A stretch of 64,000 nt of DNA from Actinokineospora alba (GCF_004362515.1 NZ_SNXU01000001.1:5332001-5396000), one strand, 5' to 3'; positions 40,531-50,414 are shown, counted from the stretch's first letter. Translations and numbers: made by a program. The notes: a model not told the origin generated them from the letters alone.

Positions 40531-41949
40531 TTAGAGAGACACGAGGATGTCGTCGACCCGGTCCTTGGCGTCGCCGAACAGCATCGCCGAGTTCTCACGG
40601 AAGAACAGCGGGTTCTGCACCCCGGCGTAACCCGAGGCCATGGACCGCTTGAACACGATCACGTTGTCGGCCTCCCAGACCTTGAGCACCGGCATCCCGG
40701 CGATCGGGCTGGCCGGGTCGTCGGCCGCCGACGGGTTGACCGTGTCGTTGGCGCCGATGACGAGGACGACCGCGGTGGCGTCGAAGTCGTCGTTGATCTC
40801 GTCCATCTCGAGCACGATGTCGTAGGGCACCTTGGCCTCGGCCAAGAGCACGTTCATGTGCCCGGGCAGCCGGCCCGCGACGGGGTGGATGCCGAACCGG
40901 ACGTCGACGCCCTTGTCGCGCAGTTTGCGGGTCAGCTCCGCCACGCCGTACTGCGCCTGCGCCACGGCCATGCCATAGCCGGGGGTGATGATCACGGTGT
41001 CGGCCGACGACAGCATCTCGGCGACGCCCTGCGCGGTGATCTCCCGGTACTCGCCGTAGTCCTTGTCCTCGGCCGGACCCGCCTCGATCCCGAAGCCGCC
41101 CGCGATCACCGAGATGAACGACCGGTTCATCGCGCGGCACATGATGTAGGACAGGTACGCACCCGAGGAGCCGACGAGCGCGCCGGTGATGATCAGCAGG
41201 TCGTTCTCGAGCAGGAAGCCCGACGCCGCCGCGGCCCAGCCGGAGTAGCTGTTCAGCATCGACACCACGACCGGCATGTCGCCGCCGCCGATGGAGGCCA
41301 CCAGGTGCCAGCCGAGCAACAGGGCGACCACGGTGACCGTGACGAGCAGCCACAACTGCGGGTCGATCACGAACCAGACGGTCAGGCCGGCGAACACGAG
41401 CAGCGCGCCCAGATTGAGGAAGTTCTTGCCGGGCAGCATGAGCGGGTTGGACTTGATGCGGGCGGACAGCTTGAGGTACGCCACGATCGAGCCGGTGAGG
41501 GTCACCGCGCCGATGAAGACACCGATGAACACCTCGGCGTGGTGAATGCCCAGAGTGTCCACCGCGGCCAGCGCCGCGGCCTCCGGGCCCTCGGGGTGGT
41601 GCTCGACGTGCAGGTAGCCGTTCCAGCCGACCAGCACCGCGGCCAGACCGACGAAACTGTGCAGCAGGGCGATCAGCTCGGGCATCCCGGTCATCTCGAC
41701 CTTGCGGGCCCGGTAGAGCCCGATGGCCGCTCCGATCAGCGTCGCGCCGATCAGCAGGCCAAGACCGATGGCCTCGATGCCGCGGTCGGCGGCGAGCGCG
41801 ATCGTGGCCGCGAGCGCGACCACCATGCCCGCCATGCCGAACGCGTTGCCCGCCTTGGCGGTCTCGTGCTTGGACAGCCCGGCCAAGGCCAGGATGAAGA
41901 GCAGGGCGGCGACGATGTACGCGGCCTGCGCGGAGATCTCGATGGTCAT
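40531..41949 (-). CDS. pntB: NAD(P) transhydrogenase subunit beta
   Basis: 472 residues. The N-terminal two-thirds is membrane-embedded with about nine helices (AYIVAALLFILALAGLSKHE, 'GNAFGMAGMVVALAATIALA'), and the C-terminal domain III binds NADP(H): 'TVIITPGYGMAVAQAQYGVA', 'RFGIHPVAGRLPGHMNVLLA', 'FKRSMASGYAGVQNPLFF', 'MLFGDAKDRVDDI'. With PntA it couples proton entry to hydride transfer from NADH to NADP+, supplying NADPH. It lies 11 bases after pntA. The product matches the family length and key residues. Confidence 0.98.
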   Translation of the reverse strand: MTIEISAQAAYIVAALLFILALAGLSKHETAKAGNAFGMAGMVVALAATIALAADRGIEAIGLGLLIGATLIGAAIGLYRARKVEMTGMPELIALLHSFVGLAAVLVGWNGYLHVEHHPEGPEAAALAAVDTLGIHHAEVFIGVFIGAVTLTGSIVAYLKLSARIKSNPLMLPGKNFLNLGALLVFAGLTVWFVIDPQLWLLVTVTVVALLLGWHLVASIGGGDMPVVVSMLNSYSGWAAAASGFLLENDLLIITGALVGSSGAYLSYIMCRAMNRSFISVIAGGFGIEAGPAEDKDYGEYREITAQGVAEMLSSADTVIITPGYGMAVAQAQYGVAELTRKLRDKGVDVRFGIHPVAGRLPGHMNVLLAEAKVPYDIVLEMDEINDDFDATAVVLVIGANDTVNPSAADDPASPIAGMPVLKVWEADNVIVFKRSMASGYAGVQNPLFFRENSAMLFGDAKDRVDDILVSL

Positions 41950-41960
41950 CTGTCAGCCCC

Positions 41961-43487
41961 TCAGCTTCGCGAGAACATGGCGAGCATGCGACGAGTGACC
42001 GCGAAGCCACCGAAGACGTTGATGCTGGCGAACAGGATCGCCACGGCCGAGAGCACGGTGATCGCCGTGTCACCCTGCCCGATCTGCAGCAGGGCGCCGA
42101 CCACGATGATCCCGGAGATCGCGTTGGTCACCGACATCAGCGGCGTGTGCAGCGCGTGGTGCACGTGCCCGATCACGTAGTAGCCGATCACGATCGCCAG
42201 CGCGAACACGGTCAGGTGACCCTGCAGCGCCTGCGGCGAGAGAGCCGCGAGCACGAACAGCAGGGCGGCGGCGATCCCGACGACCACGAAGCGGCGGCTC
42301 GCGGGCGCGGGCTGCTTGACGTGCGCCGCCTTCACCGGGGCCGCGGGCGCGGCGGCCGCGGGTGCGGCGGACACCTGCACGGGCGGGGGCGGCCAGGCCA
42401 GTTCACCGGACTTGACCACGGTCATCGAGCGCTGCACGACGTCGTCCCAGTCCAGGACCAGCTCGCCGTCCTTGCCCGGTGTCATCAGCTTCATCAGGTT
42501 GACCAGGTTGGTGCCGTAGAGCTGTGACGCCTGCGCGGGCAGCCGCCCTGCCAGGTCGGTGTAGCCGATGATCGTCACGCCGTTGTCGGTGACGGTGGCC
42601 TCCCCGGCCACGACACCCTCGACGTTGCCGCCGTTCGCGGCCGCCATGTCGACGATCACGCTGCCGGACTTCATCGAGGCCACCATCTCGGCGGTGATCA
42701 GCGTCGGCGCGGGACGCCCCGGGATCAGCGCCGTGGTGATGATGATGTCGACGTCCTCGCACTGCGCGGCGTACAGCTTGGCCGCCCGGGCGTTGTAGTC
42801 GTCGGACATCTCCTTGGCGTACCCGGTCGCGGAGACCTCGACGTCGGGCGCCTCGACCGCGAGGTACTCCCCGCCCAGCGACTTGACCTGGTCGGCGACC
42901 TCGGGGCGCGGGTCGGTGGCGCGCACGATCGCGCCCAGGGAGCCCGCGGCGCCGATCGCGGCCAGTCCGGCGACCCCGGCGCCCGCGACCAGCACCTTCG
43001 CCGGTGGGACCTTGCCCGCCGCGGTCACCTGGCCGGTGAAGAACCGGCCGAACACATGCGCGGCCTCCACCACGGCCCGGTAACCCGCGATGTTCGCCAT
43101 CGAGGACAGCACGTCGAGCGACTGCGCCCGCGAGATCCGCGGCACCGCGTCCATCGACAGCGCCGTGATCGGCCGCTTGGCCAGGTCCTCGACCAGGTCG
43201 GGGTTGAGACCGGGGCTGAGCAGGCTGATCAGGGTCGCGCCCGGCGCCAGCCCGTCGAGCTGCTCGGTCGACGGCGCGTTCACCCCGAAGACGATGTCGG
43301 CGGCGAGGGGCGTGCCGATCACCGCGCCCTGCTCGACGTACGCGTCATCGGTGAAGCTCGACGCCACGCCCGCTCCGGGCTCGACGACCACCTCGTATCC
43401 GAGTTTGCGCAGCTGCGCCACCGTCGCGGGTGTGGCCGCCACCCGCGTCTCCCCGGGCCGAGCCTCTTTGAGAACACCTATCTTCAT
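41961..43487 (-). CDS. pntA: NAD(P) transhydrogenase subunit alpha
   Basis: 508 residues from ATG 43487 (MKIGVLKEARPGETRVAATP). Domain I has the alanine-dehydrogenase-like NAD-binding fold: 'AGVAGLAAIGAAGSLGAIVR' and 'DIIITTALIPGRPAPTLITA'. After a Pro/Ala linker (about 375-405) come four membrane helices (VVGIAAALLFVLAALSP, ...GNAISGIIVVGALLQIG type) that in some bacteria are a separate PntAB subunit, so this is the fused E. coli-like form. The 168-base gap upstream should contain the pntAB promoter. An earlier in-frame start at 43538 lacks support. Confidence 0.97.
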   Translation of the reverse strand: MKIGVLKEARPGETRVAATPATVAQLRKLGYEVVVEPGAGVASSFTDDAYVEQGAVIGTPLAADIVFGVNAPSTEQLDGLAPGATLISLLSPGLNPDLVEDLAKRPITALSMDAVPRISRAQSLDVLSSMANIAGYRAVVEAAHVFGRFFTGQVTAAGKVPPAKVLVAGAGVAGLAAIGAAGSLGAIVRATDPRPEVADQVKSLGGEYLAVEAPDVEVSATGYAKEMSDDYNARAAKLYAAQCEDVDIIITTALIPGRPAPTLITAEMVASMKSGSVIVDMAAANGGNVEGVVAGEATVTDNGVTIIGYTDLAGRLPAQASQLYGTNLVNLMKLMTPGKDGELVLDWDDVVQRSMTVVKSGELAWPPPPVQVSAAPAAAAPAAPVKAAHVKQPAPASRRFVVVGIAAALLFVLAALSPQALQGHLTVFALAIVIGYYVIGHVHHALHTPLMSVTNAISGIIVVGALLQIGQGDTAITVLSAVAILFASINVFGGFAVTRRMLAMFSRS

Positions 43488-43655
43488 GCGTGAGTTCCTT
43501 CGACTGTCGTCAACGTCCACCGAGCGCATGGTTAGCAAGGGCAGCAGCGTACGGCGTACCGACTCGTCGAAGGGGGATCCGGCCTGGTGATATTCGTCGC
43601 TACCGGTCAGTAGGTTATGGGTCGCGGGGAGATCGGGCTGGTCTGAGGCCCGCCG

Positions 43656-44798
43656 CTAGTCCTGTCGCAGTTCGATGAGTGGGACCAGTTGCTCGTCGGC
43701 GGACCAGGCGCCGTGGTGGCCGAGCAGGGAGGACTCAATCGGCTCGCTGCCCGGGCGCAGCAGGACGCTGTTTCCCTCGGCGACGGCGATGACATCGCCG
43801 ATCCGGTCGGCGATGGCGGACGCGGGCGGAGTCCGGCCGAACCAGCGCTCGTCCAACGCCTGCTCGCGGCTCACCACGCGCGCGTGCGTGGACAGTTCGT
43901 CGACCCAGGCGGCCAGCACGGCGGGCAGCGCGTCGGGACGATCCAGGTAGACATGGCGCACCCTCGCCTCGCCGCCGATCAGCCGCACGTCGCGGTGCAG
44001 CCGGGTCAGCGTGTCGAGGTCGACCGCCGTGTCCGCCCTGATCATCCCGTGGTCGCCGGTGACGAGCAGCGTGCAGGTGGCGGGCAGGTCGGCCACCAGG
44101 TCCGCCACGCACGCGTCGACTGCGCGCAGGACCTCCAGCCACTGCGGCGACTCCGGCCCATGCAGGTGGCCCGCCGTGTCCAGGTCGGGGAAGTAGGCGT
44201 AGGCGAAGCGGGAGCCCGCGCCGGGATGGTCGGCGACCGTGAGGATTCCGGCCCGCACCTCGTCCAGGCAGGCGGCCGGGTGCACCGTGCCCGCCGCGCG
44301 GAATGCGGCCCTGGTGAGACCGGAGTTGCGCTGGTACGCGGGGACCACGTAGTGCACCGCCACCCCGTGGGCGGCGAGGTCCTGCAGGCGGCTGGGCCGC
44401 TGCTGCACCGTCTCGGGCGGGTAGTGCTCGCGCGCGTCGTCGCCGGTCGCGGTGTCGAGCCGCCAGCGCAGCGAGTTGAACAGCCGGGGGCCGTCCGCGC
44501 CGGGCATGGCGAAGCTGTAGCCGATGATGCCGTGCGTCGCGCAGGGGGCGCCTACGGCCAGGCTGGTGAGGCTGGTCGAGGTGGTCGCCGGGAAGCCGGC
44601 GGCCAGCGTGGTGCGGACGTGCGCGGCCAGCGTGGGCGCGGCGTCGCGATGCCGGGCGAGCGACTCGGCGCCGAGCCCGTCGATCAACAGCACCACGACG
44701 TCCCGGTTGGGCGCGAGGCCCAGGGGGTTGGGCCCGTCGACTCCGAACGAGGACGCGACGGAGGGGAGGACGTCGGCGAGGGTGTGCGGGTTTGTCAT
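43656..44798 (-). CDS. Alkaline phosphatase-superfamily phosphodiesterase
   Basis: 380 residues from ATG 44798 (MTNPHTLADVLPSVASSFGV). The superfamily signature is complete: metal/nucleophile region 'RDVVVLLIDGLGAESLARH' and 'AGFPATTSTSLTSLAVGAP' (Thr nucleophile), 'AYFPDLDTAGHLHGPESPQW' (D.....H metal ligands), 'LLVTGDHGMIRAD' (DH ligands) and a late His in 'ESSLLGHHGAWS'. This group includes nucleotide pyrophosphatase/phosphodiesterase-like enzymes. No signal peptide, so it acts in the cytoplasm. Substrate not predictable. Confidence 0.93.
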   Translation of the reverse strand: MTNPHTLADVLPSVASSFGVDGPNPLGLAPNRDVVVLLIDGLGAESLARHRDAAPTLAAHVRTTLAAGFPATTSTSLTSLAVGAPCATHGIIGYSFAMPGADGPRLFNSLRWRLDTATGDDAREHYPPETVQQRPSRLQDLAAHGVAVHYVVPAYQRNSGLTRAAFRAAGTVHPAACLDEVRAGILTVADHPGAGSRFAYAYFPDLDTAGHLHGPESPQWLEVLRAVDACVADLVADLPATCTLLVTGDHGMIRADTAVDLDTLTRLHRDVRLIGGEARVRHVYLDRPDALPAVLAAWVDELSTHARVVSREQALDERWFGRTPPASAIADRIGDVIAVAEGNSVLLRPGSEPIESSLLGHHGAWSADEQLVPLIELRQD

Positions 44799-45022
44799 CG
44801 CGGTCCTTGTGCTGTCTCGCTGCGGGCGGAAACAGGGCCTGGTGAACATCTCACGAGTACGAGCCCGCGTGCGCGTCGTTTCGCCCGGCTGCGGGCGTGG
44901 AGCCGCCGGAGCGGTCTTGATCGTCCACATGGCAGCGTCACCCAGTGGCCGGTTCCGGCGTTGTACGAGTACCCCGACCTTCGTGCCGGGGCCTGGTTGC
45001 CCTCGAACTGGAGGTACCACCC

Positions 45023-46561
45023 GTGTCGTTCGGAAACCGTCGGGGCCGCGTGCTGATCCGCGCCGCCTCCGTCGTCGCGCTCTCGGCCGGGCTCGCGCTC
45101 ACCGCGACGGCCCCAGCCCTCGCCCATGATCCCGAACACGGCGACAAGCCCGCGTCCGCGAAGGCCAAGCGGGAGCAGTACACCGCGGGCGTCTCGGTCC
45201 CGCTCGTCTCGACGCCGAATATCCGCCACGTCGGGAACTTCCCCGAAACAGCGGCGATCTCCGGGGTTTTCGCCAAGAGCGCACCGTACTTCTATGTGTC
45301 CTCTTTGGACTCGGTGAGCGTCTTCGACGTCTCCGACCCGCTGCGGCCCAGGCTGACCGGCACCCTGCCGAACCTGCTGTTCGAGAACGAGGCGGTGAAC
45401 TACGGCGAGGTCAGGCGCGGCGACCGCGTCGAGCGGTTCCTGCTGCTCGGCGTCGACCTCTACCAAGCCTCCCCAGGCGACATCTCCCACGTCAACGCCG
45501 GTGGCGGCGAAGTCGTCGTGGTGGACGTGACCGACCCCGCGAACCCGCGGATCCGCTCCCGCGTGAGCGCCCCGACCAGCACCCACACCGTCGCGTGCGT
45601 CCGCGAGACCGACTGCCGCTACGCCTACACTGCGGGCGACACGGGGCAGGCGTCGATCATCGACTTGACCGACCTCGACGCGCCCGCGCTCGCCGTGGAC
45701 CGGTTCCCCAGTCCCGCCGCGGGCCCGAACCCGGTGTTCAGTTCCGGGGCGGGCCACAAGTGGAACTTCGACAACGCCGGGTTCGGCGTCCATACCGGCA
45801 GCGGCGGCACGGCCATCTTCGACGTGCGCGACCCGGCGCGGCCCGCGCTGGTGACCACGACCGGCGCCGACGGCGTGGCCGCCGGGTGGAACGACTTCAT
45901 CCACCACAACTCCGACCGCCCCAACGCCGACCGCTTCACCCCGGGCAGCGCGCCCAGTGTCGAGAACGGCAACGTCATCCTCGTGACCGAAGAGGACTAC
46001 GAGAACACCGACTGCGCCACCGCCGGGTCGTTCCAGACCTGGCACGTGGAGACGCTCGACGGCACGCCGAGCGCCATCAAGAAGCTCGACAAGATCAACC
46101 CGGTCGACCTCGGCGAGGGGGTGGTCGCCCCGCACATGGCGTTCTGCTCGGCGCACTGGTTCGACTACCACTCCAGCGGCATCGTGGCGGCGGGCTTCTA
46201 CGAGGCGGGCCTGCGGCTGCTCGACGTGCGGGATCCGCGCGACATCAAGGAATACGGCTACTTCGCCTCGGGCCTGTCCGAGGTGTGGGACGCGTACTGG
46301 GTGCCGGAGCGCACCAGGAACGGCGTGGCCACCGGCAAGAAGACCAACATCGTCTACACCGCCGACCTGGTCCGCGGCCTGGACGTGTTCACCGTCGCCC
46401 TGCCCGGCGCCGCAGCGGCCCCGAGTCCGCTGCCGGTCGTCACCGCGGCCATGCCGACGCCGGTGAACGCGGTCTTCCCCGGTGGCGCGATCGCGGCGGT
46501 GCTCGGACTGGTCACGCTGATCGCGGGCGGCCTGCTCTATCGGCGCCGCCGCACGGCCTGA
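45023..46561 (+). CDS. Secreted LVIVD-repeat protein with C-terminal anchor
   Basis: 512 residues from GTG 45023 behind GGAGG. Signal peptide: VRNRRG-like basic start, then AASVVALSAGLALTATAPAL and AHA-type cleavage. The body has LVIVD-like beta-propeller repeats ('VSVFDVSDPLRPRLTGTLPN', 'VVVVDVTDPANPRIRSRVSA', 'TAIFDVRDPARPALVTTTGA', 'LRLLDVRDPRDIKEYGYFAS'). The C-terminus has one hydrophobic helix and a basic tail (AIAAVLGLVTLIAGGLLYRR) but no clear LPXTG, so it is membrane-anchored. Function of such proteins is unknown; surface protein-binding is likely. Followed by a strong terminator. Confidence 0.9.
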   Translation: MSFGNRRGRVLIRAASVVALSAGLALTATAPALAHDPEHGDKPASAKAKREQYTAGVSVPLVSTPNIRHVGNFPETAAISGVFAKSAPYFYVSSLDSVSVFDVSDPLRPRLTGTLPNLLFENEAVNYGEVRRGDRVERFLLLGVDLYQASPGDISHVNAGGGEVVVVDVTDPANPRIRSRVSAPTSTHTVACVRETDCRYAYTAGDTGQASIIDLTDLDAPALAVDRFPSPAAGPNPVFSSGAGHKWNFDNAGFGVHTGSGGTAIFDVRDPARPALVTTTGADGVAAGWNDFIHHNSDRPNADRFTPGSAPSVENGNVILVTEEDYENTDCATAGSFQTWHVETLDGTPSAIKKLDKINPVDLGEGVVAPHMAFCSAHWFDYHSSGIVAAGFYEAGLRLLDVRDPRDIKEYGYFASGLSEVWDAYWVPERTRNGVATGKKTNIVYTADLVRGLDVFTVALPGAAAAPSPLPVVTAAMPTPVNAVFPGGAIAAVLGLVTLIAGGLLYRRRRTA

Positions 46562-46568
46562 CGAAACA

Positions 46569-46607
46569 AGCCGGGTGCGGCGGCAACGATCGCCGCCGCA
46601 CCCGGCT
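46569..46607. terminator. Terminator hairpin after the LVIVD gene
   Basis: Perfect 16-bp inverted repeat AGCCGGGTGCGGCGGC with a 7-base loop, 8 bases after the stop codon and 19 bases before the convergent GlsB-type gene end, so it can serve both directions. Confidence 0.9.
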
Positions 46608-46625
46608 CACTAAGTGCGCGTTAGG

Positions 46626-46907
46626 TCAGTGCCGCAGGCCGCGCCGCCTCCCGTACATCCCCGAGACCAGTGCGACACCCGCCATCGCGACGAGCACCTG
46701 CACGAGCAGTTCCATCCAGTCGACCCCCGAGGTGGTGGTCGGGATGCCGAGCGCCCGGGCCAAGGCCGTGCCCAGCAGTGCCGCGACGATGCCGACGACG
46801 ATCGTCAGCCAGATCGGGATGCTCTGCCTGCCGGGCAGAATCATCCGGGCGATGACGCCGATGACTAGACCGATGATGATCGCGGTGATGAATCCGGTGA
46901 CGGTCAC
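46626..46907 (-). CDS. GlsB/YeaQ/YmgE family stress-response membrane protein
   Basis: 93 residues from GTG 46907 behind GGAGG (MTVTGFITAIIIGLVIGVIA). Three hydrophobic helices and the glycine-rich 'RMILPGRQSIPIWLTIVVGI' segment are diagnostic of this small transglycosylase-associated membrane family. Induced by stress in other bacteria; mechanism not known. Longer in-frame extensions upstream are Arg/His-rich and non-coding. Confidence 0.92.
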   Translation of the reverse strand: MTVTGFITAIIIGLVIGVIARMILPGRQSIPIWLTIVVGIVAALLGTALARALGIPTTTSGVDWMELLVQVLVAMAGVALVSGMYGRRRGLRH

Positions 46908-47072
46908 AGGTCCTCCAAGTTGACTCGACGTGCGGTTCTGTACCCAGAAATCGACCTTGTCAAACCAATCGGGACTGGACTGGACCGACGCTATCGCGAG
47001 GGCCCGGTGGACCGTGACCATGGGCGTTCTTCGAAACAGTATCGATGCACCACACCAATGGGATAATGCTGT

Positions 47073-48077
47073 ATGGATCGTCCCCTGACCGCGGCCGCGC
47101 CCGACGGCGGCCCCACCGCCGATCATCCGCTGCGCTGCCTCGGCGTCAGCGAGACCGCGGAGCGGGCGTACTTCGCCCTGGTGCGTGACGGCGCCGTCGA
47201 CGTCGACGACCTTGCCGCACGGCTGGGTACGCGTGGGGAGCACGCCTCCCTGGCCGTCGAGGAGTTGGCCGGGCTCGGCTTGGTCGAGTTGGACGGCGCG
47301 ACGGCGCGTGCCGTGCCGCCCCGTGGGCCCTTGGACCTCCTTGCCCACCGGTACGCGCTGAGTTCGGAGCTCGCGCGGGAGAGCGCATCGGTGCTCTCGG
47401 CGGTGTGGGCGCAGCACACCCATGCACCGTCCTACCTTGAGCTCGTGCACACCACGTCGGGCGCGCTACAGGTCCAGCGGCAGCTGCACGAGTCCGCCCA
47501 GGGCTGGGTGGTCGCCCTCTCCATCGGCGGCGTCGGTCCGCAGGCCCCCAAACCGGAGGTCGCCCCGGGCACCCTCGCGGCGCTCGCCCGGGGCGTGGAG
47601 TACCGGGTCGTCTACGGATCCCAGGTGCTGCATCGACCGGAGGCCTTGGCGGCCGTGCGGATGAGTATCGAGGCCGGGGAGCGCGCCCGGGTCTTCCCCG
47701 ACGTGCCGTTCAACCTCCAGATCAGCGAACGCGTCGCCGTGCTGGCCATCGCCGGACGTGGCTCGGAGCGCCTCAACGCTGTCGTCGTCCACCACTCCAG
47801 CCTCTACGACGGGCTGATCGGCGTCTTCGAGACGTTCTGGCGCGTGGCCGTCCCGGTCCCGGTGGCCGCCGAGGAGCCCGTCGGGTCGATGACCCCGGTG
47901 GAGCACCGCGAGCTGCTGACGCTGCTGTCGGCAGGTCTCACCGACGAGTCGATCGCCCGCGAGCTCGGTGTCAGCCAGCGCACCGTCGCCCGGCGCATCG
48001 CCCAGTACCAGCAGGCACTGGGCGCGAAGAGCCGGTTCCAGCTGGGTGTGCAGGCCGCGCGTCAGGGGTGGTTGTAG
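47073..48077 (+). CDS. Helix-turn-helix regulator (TrmB-like N-domain, LuxR-type C-terminal HTH)
   Basis: 334 residues. The N-terminal part (LGVSETAERAYFALVRDGAV, 'LGTRGEHASLAVEELAGLGL') is a TrmB-like winged helix. A central ligand-binding or phospholipase-D-like domain follows (ARGVEYRVVYGSQVLHRPEA, 'NAVVVHHSSLYDGLIGVFET'). The C-terminus is a LuxR-like HTH ('EHRELLTLLSAGLTDESIAR', 'ELGVSQRTVARRIAQYQQAL'). This design is frequent in Streptomyces and relatives. Target genes unknown; the divergent GlsB-type gene and the convergent protease gene are its neighbours. Confidence 0.9.
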   Translation: MDRPLTAAAPDGGPTADHPLRCLGVSETAERAYFALVRDGAVDVDDLAARLGTRGEHASLAVEELAGLGLVELDGATARAVPPRGPLDLLAHRYALSSELARESASVLSAVWAQHTHAPSYLELVHTTSGALQVQRQLHESAQGWVVALSIGGVGPQAPKPEVAPGTLAALARGVEYRVVYGSQVLHRPEALAAVRMSIEAGERARVFPDVPFNLQISERVAVLAIAGRGSERLNAVVVHHSSLYDGLIGVFETFWRVAVPVPVAAEEPVGSMTPVEHRELLTLLSAGLTDESIARELGVSQRTVARRIAQYQQALGAKSRFQLGVQAARQGWL

Positions 48078-48094
48078 GCACGTCGGGGAAGCCA

Positions 48095-48127
48095 GACCGG
48101 CGGCCACCATGATGGTGACCGCCGGTC
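48095..48127. terminator. Bidirectional terminator
   Basis: Inverted repeat GACCGGCGGCCACCAT / ATGGTGACCGCCGGTC, 16 bp with one mismatch and a minimal loop, between convergent stops at 48077 and 48144. Confidence 0.8.
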
Positions 48128-48143
48128 CGCTTGGTGCCACCGG

Positions 48144-49391
48144 TCAGGGCGCGTCCGGCAGCAGGATGGTGGGCAGCACCTTCGCGAACTCGGCGACAGC
48201 GGCCTTGGCGGGCAGCATCGTGCCGTTCGAGCCGGTCTCCGCGAGCGCGGCGCCTGCCTCGGCGGCCTTGCGGCGCTGGTTCGGCGTGCCGTGGTGGCCA
48301 TTGCTCGTGAAGTTGCAGTCGCCGACGGCCCCGAAGGAGACGATGGAGTCGACGACGCGGCGGTCGTTGCGGGCAAGGCCCCGCTTGTGCGCGACGAAGT
48401 AGGTGGCGAGGAAGTCGGCTTCCAGTTCCGAGCGCCGGGTCAGCTCGGGCGAACCGCCGGTGGCCTGACCGAGCTCGAACTGCACGTGGTGACCGAACTC
48501 GTGACCCATGACGGCCTGGGGTCCGGCGTCGCCGAGGCCGATGGCCTCCAGCGATTCGAGGATGCCGTCACCGAAGACGAGCTTGTCCGGCAAGCCCTGC
48601 ACGTCTGGGTCGGGGTCGCCCTCGGCCGTGAACGCGTACGCGTTGAGGGTCAGCAGGGGGTTGTCGTAGCCGCCGACAAGGCCTGCCGTGGTGTTCACGA
48701 CGAGCTTGGCGATGGCAGGCGCGCCCGCCGGGGACGAGTCGCCGAAGTAGATGACCATCTTCCGCACCCGCTCGGTGTCGGCGAGCATGTCGCCCTGCAT
48801 CGCGAGGAGCTGGACGTCGGAGGTGTCGACGTCCCAGAAGCGGTCGGCCGTGTGGAAGGCCCGGGACAGCCGGTCGGCGTAGTCGGGGTGCAGGGTGTAG
48901 TCCGGGGCGCCGGGGGTTCCGTGGAAGAGCGCGTCGTAGGTGGGGTAGTCGAGACCGTGGGTGAGCAACCCGAGGACGATGATCTGGAAGAAGCTCAACT
49001 CGGCGATGAGGCCGTCGATGTAGTCGTTGAGGGCCGTGGGCGCGCACTCGTAGTCGGCCGGGTTGATGGCCGCGCGCAGCCGGGAGATCAGGGTCTCGCG
49101 CAGGGGGCTCTCGACGAGGTCCTTGTCGGTCTGCGGCTGCAAGCGGCGGTCGGGGAACAACGGGGCGATCTCGGTCAGCTGGGCGCGGTCGCGCTCGGTG
49201 ATCCCCGCCCAGATGTCCTGGGGCACGCCGAGCTGTGCCGCGACCTCGCTGACCTCCTCGACGGTGGACGTCGCGGTCGTCGGGACCGAGGTGTCGGTAT
49301 CGGCCTGGGCAGGGGTCACGGCGAGCGTGCCCAGCACCAGCACGGACGCCATGGCGACACCCGAGATCCGGCGGAGGGGGCGATGGGTCAT
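48144..49391 (-). CDS. Secreted zinc metalloprotease-like protein
   Basis: 415 residues from ATG 49391. Signal peptide MTHRPLRRISGVAMASVLVL with AQA-D cleavage. The zinc site reads 'AVMGHEFGHHVQFELGQATG' (HE..H) and 'RRSELEADFLATYFVAHKRG' gives the third ligand Glu. The C-terminus has 'GDCNFTSNGHHGTPNQRRKA', the usual end of neutral zinc metallopeptidases. Probably degrades extracellular protein; substrate unknown. It is preceded by about 200 bases of non-coding sequence. Confidence 0.9.
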   Translation of the reverse strand: MTHRPLRRISGVAMASVLVLGTLAVTPAQADTDTSVPTTATSTVEEVSEVAAQLGVPQDIWAGITERDRAQLTEIAPLFPDRRLQPQTDKDLVESPLRETLISRLRAAINPADYECAPTALNDYIDGLIAELSFFQIIVLGLLTHGLDYPTYDALFHGTPGAPDYTLHPDYADRLSRAFHTADRFWDVDTSDVQLLAMQGDMLADTERVRKMVIYFGDSSPAGAPAIAKLVVNTTAGLVGGYDNPLLTLNAYAFTAEGDPDPDVQGLPDKLVFGDGILESLEAIGLGDAGPQAVMGHEFGHHVQFELGQATGGSPELTRRSELEADFLATYFVAHKRGLARNDRRVVDSIVSFGAVGDCNFTSNGHHGTPNQRRKAAEAGAALAETGSNGTMLPAKAAVAEFAKVLPTILLPDAP

Positions 49392-49598
49392 CAGAACTCC
49401 TGGTGAGTGTCCTGGGAGAATCCCTCGGTCTGAGGGCGATGAGCACACGCTGCCTCGCCCGGAGGTGGGTGGGAAGCATCCGCGCCGGCGCGAACCGGCA
49501 TGGCAGGAACCCGACACGGCCCGGGGAACCAGCTCTCGGGGCTGTCACGCACCCCGCGAGCGCCGATTCGCCGGGCACGTGACCTGGGCCGATCCCGA

Positions 49599-50414
49599 TC
49601 AGGCGGTCGCGGTCACCAGCCAGCAGGCCGCGGTGAACCGGACCTCGCCGCCATGGACGAACGGGGCGAAGGCGGGCCGGACGGCGGCCGTCACCGCGTC
49701 GCGCGTCGGCGCGTCCGCGGTGCTCAGCGCGATCCCCACCGGACCCAGCCGGGTGAAGTAGCCGACGAGTTCGGACTCCGGGAACGCACACTCGACGTTC
49801 AGCGCCCGCAAATCCGCGTCGTGCCAGCCCGCCTCGGACAGGGTCCGTTCGACCTTGCCGGGGTCGGCGAAGGCGAACTGCCCGGGGCCGTGCGGGTCGC
49901 GGGCGGGCAGGTCGGGCAGCAGCGGCGCCGCGGCGGTCTCGGCGACGGTCATGAACGGGTTGTCCGCGATGTCGCGCCACACGATCATCCGCAGCGCGGC
50001 GCCGTCGGCCGCGGCCTGCCGCAGGGTGGTGAACGCCGCGGTCGGATCGGCGAAGAACATCACGCCGAAGCGCGACACCACGGCGTCGAAGGCCCCCGGC
50101 TCGAACTCGTGCGACCCGGCGTCGGCGGTGAGGAACCGGGCGTCGACACCCGCCTGCCGGGCCCGCTTCTCGGCCGCGGCGACCATCGTCTCGGAGATGT
50201 CGACGCCGACGCACTCGGCCCCGCCGCGGGCGATGGCGACCGTCGTGCCGCCGGTCCCGCAGCCGACGTCGAGCACCCGCCGTCGCCCCGCGACCTCCTT
50301 GGCCAGCAGGTCCTCCAGCGGTCGGAAGATGCCGTCCAGCAGGCCCTGCGCCTCGACCCAGGCGTTGCCCGCGGTCCCGTTCCATCGGGCGTGCTGTTCG
50401 TCTTCGAGCTTCAT
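49599..50414 (-). CDS. Class I SAM-dependent methyltransferase
   Basis: 271 residues with the UbiE-like SAM fold: motif I 'VLDVGCGTGGTTVAIARGGA', motif II region 'CVGVDISETMVAAAEKRARQ', then 'DAVVSRFGVMFFADPTAAFT'. 'RWNGTAGNAWVEAQGLLDGI' at the N-terminus is common in this subgroup. Substrate unknown. Divergent from the MerR regulator 75 bases away, which may control it. Confidence 0.93.
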   Translation of the reverse strand: MKLEDEQHARWNGTAGNAWVEAQGLLDGIFRPLEDLLAKEVAGRRRVLDVGCGTGGTTVAIARGGAECVGVDISETMVAAAEKRARQAGVDARFLTADAGSHEFEPGAFDAVVSRFGVMFFADPTAAFTTLRQAAADGAALRMIVWRDIADNPFMTVAETAAAPLLPDLPARDPHGPGQFAFADPGKVERTLSEAGWHDADLRALNVECAFPESELVGYFTRLGPVGIALSTADAPTRDAVTAAVRPAFAPFVHGGEVRFTAACWLVTATA